Below are positions 26,733 through 33,364 of a stretch of 64,000 bases of DNA, one piece after another. The position numbers and the translations under genes are program-made. The first letter of the stretch is position 1; each line of letters starts with the position of its first letter. The notes beneath the pieces are model-generated. The model saw only the letters and a list, made by a program, of their open reading frames with translations. It was not told the origin of the DNA and ran no database searches. The stretch is from an uncultured Paracoccaceae bacterium (lineage in GTDB: Bacteria > Pseudomonadota > Alphaproteobacteria > Rhodobacterales > Rhodobacteraceae): contig CANLQK010000003.1 of the NCBI GenBank assembly GCA_947493255.1, positions 310,001 through 374,000 on the forward strand. The letters are read 5' to 3'.

Positions 26733-28595
26733 CTACTGCGTCAATTTCAGAGCGCGGATATCGGAGGCGATTGCCTTGAATGCGTCAGAAATGTCAGTAC
26801 CGTCCACGTCGAAATAGTGGCTAGGTGAGCTGGCACAGTCCTGCAAGGCAGATTGCCCGCCTGATGGCGCCTCGAATGCTACAGTATAAATGACGATCCC
26901 TTGGTTTCGCGCGGCTTCACATAAATCTGAAAGCCGAGCGTCTGCGCCGCTTGAATTCATTACGCTATAGTCAATCGCATATGACGAGTCGCGGTAATCA
27001 GGGAGGTTAACTACAATGTAATTCCCAGACGCGTCAGTTAGATAGTTACCATATTGATCTTTGGCGTATGTGCTGCCTGCGCTCCATGGCAGGCGACCGT
27101 AATTGTAGGCGCCTTTGGTTAGATCATTGTCAATACGGTCATGTTCCCAATTCGCGTAAAGTTCTTGCCAAGACGCGTTTCGAACGAACCCATCGTATGT
27201 CGGGCCAACCGCAAGTGGAGCAACGCTGATTGGGTCATCTTCCATTGCAGTGACGTATTCAGCCTGACTATCATAGCCGCGGGGGTAATCGTACAGTGGG
27301 TTCTTTCTACCGGTCCCGTTCCAATAAAATTCGTCATCCCAGTAATGGTAAGGTGTATCCTGACCATCATACTGCAATGAAATGTCAGAGTTGCTGACCT
27401 CGTGCAGTTCTTGTGTTGGGTCGTCGCTTAAGTCGAACCAAACGAAAGATGTTTCCGTTTTGAAGCGGTCATAAAGGTCGTATTGGCTTGTGTTCGAACC
27501 ATCCGTCATAAGAACGACAACCTTTAACACATCAGATTGTGTGTGGTCATAAGGGCGGCCAGACGCAATTGCATCGACGTTTGATCCGGAGGCACCGGCA
27601 AGAGCTGTGATAATGCTACGTGTGCTTGGGTCCAAAAGGCCAACGCCCCATTTCATTCCCATATCAATCGCCGTGTTGCCGTAAGGCTCGAGATCGTCGA
27701 TCGCGTCGTGCAAAACTGTCTCGCTAGATGTAACCGGAATGATGAAGTTTTGATCGTCTTCAACGTGGCACCACGGATAATTAATTGGTTCCGCATTGCC
27801 GGAATACCAAGCCGGGTCAAAGTGCGCGACGTGATCGTAGGTGATGCTAAGATCAAGCGTAGTCGTGTTGAACCAGCTGTTGTCGTCGAACAAAGGACAG
27901 GTTGAGAAGTTGTGTGTCCGATTGATATCTAAAAGCGGTGAAATCAGCGGACCCGTGTTGACCACAGCACTGTACGGAACCATCGAAATTGTGATCAAGC
28001 CATTTGGCGCATTAGTATTGTTTGCCAATACGGTTGTTACAAAATCCCGTGCGGCGGGGCGCAAGTTGGTGATCCGGTTGTTGCTGGCCATCGAACCAGA
28101 AACGTCAAGCACGAGCGAAACTTCAACGTCTGTTACACGCTCTTCGGCTGTAGATGCGCCGCTTACGTTCAGGGTTGTCAAACCAGGTGAAAAGGGCTGA
28201 GAGAAAACGCGCGGAATGTCATAGAAAAACAGCGGCATGTTTACTTCGGCGTTCGCAGTTACGACGCGGTAGTTCAGCCCTTCGTCGCAAACAACGGAAT
28301 CCAAAAAGTCTTCCATGCCTGACTTGGTGAAGTAATCCAGAACAACCTCTTGGCAGGGCAACGTTTGATCCAGATCTGCTGCAGCCAAAGTTGCTCTATC
28401 CAATGTCCCTTGTAGCTTCGCGCGCGTGGTTTCAAAGCGGATCAAGTCAACAGACATGCCTGCAAGCCAAAGAATGAGAACAAACATAAACAGAGAAAAA
28501 AGGATCATCGACCCGCCTTCATCTTTACGAAAGCGGGAATACCATCGTGATGAAACGGTGGAGTCGGACAACAAGTTTTTCAGCGTTAGTATCAT
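26733..28595 (-). CDS. TadG-like protein with von Willebrand factor A domain
   Basis: The 620-residue protein has one membrane helix near residues 30-52, with RKDEGGS before it as in TadG proteins. A vWA domain begins near residue 157. Its metal site is visible as DVSGSM (Asp164, Ser166, Ser168) with MTDGSN further on. A long stretch rich in Tyr, Asp and Trp sits inside the vWA fold between about residues 240 and 550. It may be a surface-exposed adhesive insertion. The last 70 residues return to vWA sequence (GIVIYTVAFEA). Role inferred: Tad/Flp-associated surface protein. A CtrA box stands about 107 bases upstream. Confidence 0.85.
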   Translation of the reverse strand: MILTLKNLLSDSTVSSRWYSRFRKDEGGSMILFSLFMFVLILWLAGMSVDLIRFETTRAKLQGTLDRATLAAADLDQTLPCQEVVLDYFTKSGMEDFLDSVVCDEGLNYRVVTANAEVNMPLFFYDIPRVFSQPFSPGLTTLNVSGASTAEERVTDVEVSLVLDVSGSMASNNRITNLRPAARDFVTTVLANNTNAPNGLITISMVPYSAVVNTGPLISPLLDINRTHNFSTCPLFDDNSWFNTTTLDLSITYDHVAHFDPAWYSGNAEPINYPWCHVEDDQNFIIPVTSSETVLHDAIDDLEPYGNTAIDMGMKWGVGLLDPSTRSIITALAGASGSNVDAIASGRPYDHTQSDVLKVVVLMTDGSNTSQYDLYDRFKTETSFVWFDLSDDPTQELHEVSNSDISLQYDGQDTPYHYWDDEFYWNGTGRKNPLYDYPRGYDSQAEYVTAMEDDPISVAPLAVGPTYDGFVRNASWQELYANWEHDRIDNDLTKGAYNYGRLPWSAGSTYAKDQYGNYLTDASGNYIVVNLPDYRDSSYAIDYSVMNSSGADARLSDLCEAARNQGIVIYTVAFEAPSGGQSALQDCASSPSHYFDVDGTDISDAFKAIASDIRALKLTQ

Positions 28596-28701
28596 TTTAA
28601 CCTACCCAATGACCTCGCCAACGAAATTTCGAAGACAGAGTCACCCTTTTGTTCATGGTGGCTTAGATCAGTGGGAGGTGGCAAAATTAGGGCAGAATGT
28701 G

Positions 28702-28717
28702 TTAATTCCTAGTTAAC
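28702..28717 (+). promoter_or_regulatory. CtrA binding site, full consensus
   Basis: The site reads TTAA, seven bases, TTAAC: a complete match to the CtrA recognition sequence TTAA-N7-TTAAC. It lies 107 bases before the vWA/TadG-like gene and 234 bases before gdh. CtrA is known to control motility and Flp pilus genes in alphaproteobacteria, so the Tad-like genes are the likely target. Confidence 0.6.
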
Positions 28718-28850
28718 TGACACGCAGATGGTCAACGATCGTGCGTTTAAGCCGTGATTGTTTGGACTGTGAGAACAAATCTTACACGGACAATTGCTAG
28801 GGAAAACGGATAGACCTTTGCGATTTTCCTTTTTGTTGTTCTTTTTCCGC

Positions 28851-28866
28851 TTAATAATTAATCAAC
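28851..28866 (+). promoter_or_regulatory. CtrA-like site with one mismatch
   Basis: TTAA, seven bases, TCAAC differs from the CtrA consensus at one base. It lies 85 bases before the gdh start. In AT-rich DNA such near matches arise easily by chance, so this is weak on its own; it gains some weight from the perfect site 134 bases away. Confidence 0.3.
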
Positions 28867-28950
28867 TTGGGACTTAATACCGGAATCGTGTTTACCTTAT
28901 TGAAGGCCTCATTGGTGCAGAGGTCAGTTAGAGCCACGAAAGGGTACATT

Positions 28951-30393
28951 ATGAGTTCACCAAATTCTGCAATCCAAGAACCGTCGTTCCGCGAAAGTGT
29001 TGACATCATGTTCAACCGCGCCGTCGCGTTGATGGAACTGCCACCTGGTCTAGAAGAAAAAATTCGTGTCTGTAATGCGACCTATACTGTCCGGTTTGGT
29101 GTCCGTTTGCGTGGTAAGATTGAAACGTTCACGGGTTACCGCTCTGTTCATTCCGAACACATGGAGCCGGTCAAGGGTGGCATCCGATTTTCAATGGGGG
29201 TGAACCAAGACGAAGTCGAAGCCCTTGCTGCACTGATGACATATAAATGCGCGCTGGTTGAAACACCGTTTGGCGGTTCAAAGGGCGGGTTGTGTATTGA
29301 TCCGCGCCAATGGGAAGAGGACGAGCTGGAACGGATCACTCGTCGGTTTGCCTATGAACTTGCTAAACGTGATCTAATTCACCCCAGCCAAAACGTTCCC
29401 GCGCCTGATATGGGTACTGGCGAACGAGAAATGGCCTGGATTGCTGACCAATACCGACGAATGAACACAACTGATATCAACGCAGCGGCATGCGTTACTG
29501 GCAAGCCACCGCATGCAGGCGGGATCGCTGGTCGTGTCGAGGCAACCGGACGTGGTGTGCAATATGCGTTACGTGAGTTCTTCCGCGAACCAGCGGACGT
29601 AAAAGCAGCCGGAATGTCAGGTTCATTAGATGGTAAACGGGTCGTCGTTCAGGGCTTGGGCAACGTTGGGTACCATGCCGCTAAATTCCTGCAAGAGGAA
29701 GATGGCAGCGTTATCACTGGCGTGATCGAGCGCGACGGTGCAATTGTTGATGATACAGGTATCAATGTTGACGCGTTGCGCGATTGGATCGGAAAACACG
29801 CAGGCGTCAAGGGTTACCCCCATGGTGAATATGTGGAAAATGGCGCACTTGTTTTAGAGCACGACTGCGACATCCTGATCCCTGCTGCTTTAGAAGGCGT
29901 TATCAACTTAGGAAATGCGGCCAACGTGAAGGCCCCATTGATCATTGAAGCTGCCAATGGGCCAATTACGGCCGGCGCAGACGAGGTTCTGCGCGAAAAG
30001 GGGACGGTTATTGTTCCTGACATGTATGCGAACGCTGGCGGTGTGACGGTTTCTTATTTCGAATGGGTGAAAAACCTTAGCCACATTCGGTTTGGCCGTA
30101 TGCAACGCCGCCAAGAAGAAGCGCGTCATGAATTAATTGTCGGTGAACTCGAACGCCTTAGCCAACATCTGGGTGATCAATGGTCCATGACGCCAAACTT
30201 CAAGCAAAAGTATCTGCGTGGTGCCGATGAGCTTGAGCTGGTCCGGTCAGGGCTAGATGACACGATGCGAACAGCGTTCCAATCGATGCGCGCAGTATGG
30301 CACAGCCGTGGTGATGTCACGGACCTACGTACGGCTGCGTATTTGGTGTCGATCGATCGCGTTGCGAAAAGCTACAAAGCGAAGGGCCTCTAA
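28951..30393 (+). CDS. gdhA: Glu/Leu/Phe/Val-family glutamate dehydrogenase
   Basis: The 480-residue enzyme interconverts glutamate and 2-oxoglutarate plus ammonia. Present are GGIRFSMGVNQDEVEALA, the lysine-bearing PFGGSKGGL, and the Rossmann motif QGLGNVGYHAAKFL. The C-terminal dimerisation part is longer than in the minimal enzyme. I place the start at the ATG at 28951 (MSSPNSAIQEPSF), with AAAGGG before it. The open frame continues upstream to 28867 but that part shows no family sequence. Coenzyme preference cannot be settled by eye. It is monocistronic and ends near a long hairpin. Confidence 0.94.
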   Translation: MSSPNSAIQEPSFRESVDIMFNRAVALMELPPGLEEKIRVCNATYTVRFGVRLRGKIETFTGYRSVHSEHMEPVKGGIRFSMGVNQDEVEALAALMTYKCALVETPFGGSKGGLCIDPRQWEEDELERITRRFAYELAKRDLIHPSQNVPAPDMGTGEREMAWIADQYRRMNTTDINAAACVTGKPPHAGGIAGRVEATGRGVQYALREFFREPADVKAAGMSGSLDGKRVVVQGLGNVGYHAAKFLQEEDGSVITGVIERDGAIVDDTGINVDALRDWIGKHAGVKGYPHGEYVENGALVLEHDCDILIPAALEGVINLGNAANVKAPLIIEAANGPITAGADEVLREKGTVIVPDMYANAGGVTVSYFEWVKNLSHIRFGRMQRRQEEARHELIVGELERLSQHLGDQWSMTPNFKQKYLRGADELELVRSGLDDTMRTAFQSMRAVWHSRGDVTDLRTAAYLVSIDRVAKSYKAKGL

Positions 30394-30407
30394 TTTAGGG
30401 GGAATAA

Positions 30408-30440
30408 CTGGGGCAAGGTGGCTTTGCCTTGCCCCAGCCC
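30408..30440 (+). terminator. Long GC-rich hairpin between gdh and the C13 peptidase gene
   Basis: Stem CTGGGGCAAGG (30408-30418) pairs perfectly over eleven bases with CCTTGCCCCAG (30427-30437) around an eight-base loop. The tail CCCTATTTC is poor in T, so it is not an ideal intrinsic terminator. Its place between two convergent genes still suggests that role for both. Confidence 0.55.
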
Positions 30441-30444
30441 TATT

Positions 30445-31230
30445 TCAAAGTGAATTGTCTGACCAGACCGAATGCATGTTTGCGCCCACAGAAAATTGAG
30501 GGTTCGAAGGACGAACTCCTGCGGTTGTTTCATCGGCGGCTACCAATTGACTAGTTCGTGCAAATACCTGCTCCCATGACCCACCGCTTGCAGCAACCTC
30601 CGTAAGTGCCTGATTCAAGGACTTAATGAACCAAGTGTTCTCACTGTCAGGATTACACCCAAATGACGGTCGATCGGCGGCCGCTGCGGTCAAGATAATC
30701 CGGTTCGGGCTGCGCAATTCGTCAATCAATGATCCCGAAAAACAGGCCTGCAAAATTAGAATTTGTCGATCGTCGGCAAGGGGCGATAAAAATTCTGCCA
30801 GCTCATCCGCCGAAACGCCGCCGATAGGGCCGTCAGGCGTAGGTTTTACGGCCAATACGTCTGGAGCGCCGTGCGATGTTAACATGACAACGACCGTGTC
30901 TACACCATCTTGCGCCTGTGTTGCTACATCGACCAGTTCGCGTTCCATGACCGCAATATTCGGGGTGGATAGTCGAGGAGAGGTAAACCCGAATGCGCTT
31001 GTTTGGGTTGGCGTGCCAAGTGCGCGCGTGAACGTACGCGTAAACGTCTCAACATCACGGTCAAAAACAGGGTCCGCGTACATTCCCCACGCATAAAGGA
31101 ACGTGCGTGAAGCAGGCTGTGCTGCAACTGCTGTCGCAGAGCTTGATGTTTCAGGTACGGGAGCAGTCATACACGCCTGTAGGATGGTTCCTGCAACCAT
31201 GAGTGCGGTGAAAATGGTGGAGCGAGACAT
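30445..31230 (-). CDS. C13-like (legumain clan CD) cysteine peptidase lipoprotein
   Basis: The 261-residue product has a lipoprotein signal (TILQAC, Cys20), so it should be anchored to a membrane. The mature part has the clan CD layout: a hydrophobic strand ending in LTSHGAPD with catalytic His120, and a second strand ending in LILQACFSGS with Cys163. A third family block follows (IILTAAAADRPSFGC). This arrangement fits the bacterial C13 family, related to legumain and GPI transamidase, more than the p20 caspase-like proteins. The substrate is unknown. It stands alone, converging on gdh. Confidence 0.8.
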   Translation of the reverse strand: MSRSTIFTALMVAGTILQACMTAPVPETSSSATAVAAQPASRTFLYAWGMYADPVFDRDVETFTRTFTRALGTPTQTSAFGFTSPRLSTPNIAVMERELVDVATQAQDGVDTVVVMLTSHGAPDVLAVKPTPDGPIGGVSADELAEFLSPLADDRQILILQACFSGSLIDELRSPNRIILTAAAADRPSFGCNPDSENTWFIKSLNQALTEVAASGGSWEQVFARTSQLVAADETTAGVRPSNPQFSVGANMHSVWSDNSL

Positions 31231-31397
31231 TAGAGGGCCTAAAATTCTGCTTGAGCTGAAAGCTTCACTTTAGTTGGTTTAGGTATTGGGTAAAGTTATT
31301 TGGATCATGTTAGTCGCGAAAGACACTCTAATTGTCGGCTCATGCCCTTGCAGGTTTCGCAAGCTAAGTTAGGGTCGAGGTAATACTAGGAGGTGAC

Positions 31398-32651
31398 ATG
31401 GGATATTCGGCATTCAAGGTCATCAAGGAAGGGTTATTCGGGCAGCGCGGGTGGAAACCTGTCTGGCGTGATCCTGACCCCAAGCCTAAATATGATGTTG
31501 TCGTAATTGGCGGCGGCGGACATGGTTTGTCGACAGCATACTACTTGGCTAAAGAACATGGCATTACAAATGTTGCTGTTCTAGAAAAAGGGTACATTGG
31601 CGGTGGCAACGTTGGACGCAATACCACTATTGTGCGAGCCAATTACATGTTGCCTGGCAACTCCGAGTTTTATTCCCATTCGCTCAAGCTTTGGGAAAAT
31701 ATGGAGCAGGATTTGAACTACAACACAATGATGTCGCAACGCGGCGTTATGATGTTGTGTCATTCAGACGGACAGCGTGATCTGTTTGCGCGGCGTGGCA
31801 ATTCAATGGTGAATCAAGGGGACGATGCTGAACTTCTGACGCCTGAGCAGGTTCGTGCAGAAGCCCCGATGATTGATTTCGATAATGTTCGGTTTCCAAT
31901 TTACGGAGGATTAATGCACCGGCGGGGCGGAACTGCACGTCATGATGCAGTCGCGTGGGGGTATGCTCGTGGTGCGGATCAGCGGGGTGTTGACCTTATT
32001 CAAAACTGCGAAGTGACTGGTATCGATATCGAAGGAGGCGTGGTAAAAGGTGTTCAGACCACGCGGGGGGGCATCCGCGCCAAGAAAGTCGCAATTGTGG
32101 TCGCAGGCCGATCGTCCTTGGTCGCGGGCATGGCCGGAATGCGGTTGCCGATTGAAAGTCATGTCTTGCAAGCCTTTGTATCAGAAGGGCTAAAGCCAAT
32201 CATGCCCGGGGTCATCAGTTTTGGAATGGGCCACTTTTATATCAGCCAGTCTGACAAGGGTGGCTTGGTGTTTGGCGGCGATCTGGATTTTTATAAGACC
32301 TATGCCGCACGTGGCAACTTGCCAATGAAAGAACATGTCATGGATGCAGCCATGACGCTGATGCCTTCAATTGCGAAGGCCAAAGTCCTGCGGTCTTGGG
32401 GTGGGATCATGGACATGTCCCCCGATGGGTCCCCGATCATCGACAAAACGGAAACCGATGGTTTGTTCTTGAACTGCGGATGGTGCTACGGCGGGTTTAA
32501 GGCCGTCCCTGGATCTGGGTTTTCCTATGCTCACCTTATTGCTACTGGCAATCATCATGCTCCAGCCGCTCGCTATCGGCTAGACCGTTTCCGCACTGGC
32601 GTGGGGCTGATGGATGAAGAGGGCACTGGCTCTCAACATAATCTACATTAA
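31398..32651 (+). CDS. soxB: Sarcosine oxidase, beta subunit
   Basis: The beta subunit holds the FAD site where sarcosine is oxidised. The 417-residue protein has DVVVIGGGGHGLSTAYYLA (dinucleotide motif at residues 38-43), NVGRNTTIVRANYM near the flavin, MHRRGGTARHDAVAWGYARGA in the middle and WGGIMDMSPDGSPIID near the end. A good AGGAGG stands before the ATG. It opens the soxBDAG operon, but a lipoprotein gene intervenes before soxD. Product of the complex: glycine, H2O2 and 5,10-methylene-THF. Confidence 0.96.
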   Translation: MGYSAFKVIKEGLFGQRGWKPVWRDPDPKPKYDVVVIGGGGHGLSTAYYLAKEHGITNVAVLEKGYIGGGNVGRNTTIVRANYMLPGNSEFYSHSLKLWENMEQDLNYNTMMSQRGVMMLCHSDGQRDLFARRGNSMVNQGDDAELLTPEQVRAEAPMIDFDNVRFPIYGGLMHRRGGTARHDAVAWGYARGADQRGVDLIQNCEVTGIDIEGGVVKGVQTTRGGIRAKKVAIVVAGRSSLVAGMAGMRLPIESHVLQAFVSEGLKPIMPGVISFGMGHFYISQSDKGGLVFGGDLDFYKTYAARGNLPMKEHVMDAAMTLMPSIAKAKVLRSWGGIMDMSPDGSPIIDKTETDGLFLNCGWCYGGFKAVPGSGFSYAHLIATGNHHAPAARYRLDRFRTGVGLMDEEGTGSQHNLH

Positions 32652-32680
32652 CAAATTTAGAGAACTACAATCGGAGATAA

Positions 32681-33091
32681 ATGTTGCGTTTTTCAATCTT
32701 ACTAAGTTCCTTTTTTGTCCTTGTCGCATGTCAAACAACGGTAAATTCCCCCGGTCCAGCGACACCTGAGATGGATCAGATAATTCAGACAGTTGTGGCG
32801 GAAGCCAACGCTGACAATGGCGAAAGACTCGGTTCTGACTTGATCGCAAGGGGCGCTACAAGTGAGGGCAACACGATAACGTTTAACTATGAAGTAAGCC
32901 AAAGTCTGTCCGAAACGTTTCGGGATTTACCTCGCGGCCAAGTAGACGCGTATCTGAGAACAACATTCCGCCAAGATCTATGTTCTGGCCAAGGCCCTCG
33001 TGCGTTCATTCAAACTGGGGGACGGATCGAAATGCGATTCAACGATGCTTTGGGGCGTTCGGTGTCCGGATTTACGGTTTCAAACTGCTAA
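32681..33091 (+). CDS. Small lipoprotein inserted in the sarcosine oxidase operon
   Basis: The 136-residue protein has a lipobox (FFVLVAC, Cys17). The mature domain has the feel of a small periplasmic alpha/beta protein (TFNYEVSQSLSETFRDLPRG, LRTTFRQDLCSG, SGFTVSNC), with two cysteines that could pair. No family was recognised. GGAGATAA precedes the ATG. It lies 29 bases after soxB and 9 before soxD, in the same direction, so it must be co-transcribed with a cytoplasmic enzyme complex to which it has no obvious link. Confidence 0.75.
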   Translation: MLRFSILLSSFFVLVACQTTVNSPGPATPEMDQIIQTVVAEANADNGERLGSDLIARGATSEGNTITFNYEVSQSLSETFRDLPRGQVDAYLRTTFRQDLCSGQGPRAFIQTGGRIEMRFNDALGRSVSGFTVSNC

Positions 33092-33100
33092 GGATATCCC

Positions 33101-33364
33101 ATGCGACTGACCTGCCCAATTTGCGGTGAACGTGACCGCCGCGAATTTTACTACAAAGGCGATGCCATTGAATTGGATCGCCCGAACCAGGACGCAGGCT
33201 TAGCCGCGTGGGATGACTATTTACATAACCGTGATAACTCTGCTGGTGAAATTCGCGACCTTTGGCACCACGCTGCGGGGTGTGGCGCTTGGTTGATTGT
33301 CACCCGTAACACGCTGACCCATGCGGTGTCGCGCTGTGAACTTGTTGAGAAGGACACGCGATGA
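33101..33364 (+). CDS. soxD: Sarcosine oxidase, delta subunit
   Basis: The 87-residue zinc subunit has CPICGERDRREF at the N-terminus (Cys5, Cys8) and HHAAGCGAWLIVTRNT later, giving the His and Cys ligands of the zinc site known in heterotetrameric sarcosine oxidase. The length is normal. The stop overlaps soxA as ATGA. Confidence 0.96.
   Translation: MRLTCPICGERDRREFYYKGDAIELDRPNQDAGLAAWDDYLHNRDNSAGEIRDLWHHAAGCGAWLIVTRNTLTHAVSRCELVEKDTR

Larger units (their letters stand above)
28596..28950. other. 355-base intergenic region between the TadG-like gene and gdh
   Basis: No gene is supported here. It separates two divergent genes and is AT-rich in its right half. It holds one full CtrA consensus (28702-28717) and one CtrA-like site with a single mismatch (28851-28866). 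The second overlaps the dyad TTAAT-A-ATTAA. No convincing sigma-70 pair could be assigned to either gene. Confidence 0.7.

Noticed and set aside
31231..31397. Glycine or similar riboswitch before soxB
   Set aside because: No conserved riboswitch core was seen; only a five-pair hairpin (CTTGC/GCAAG).
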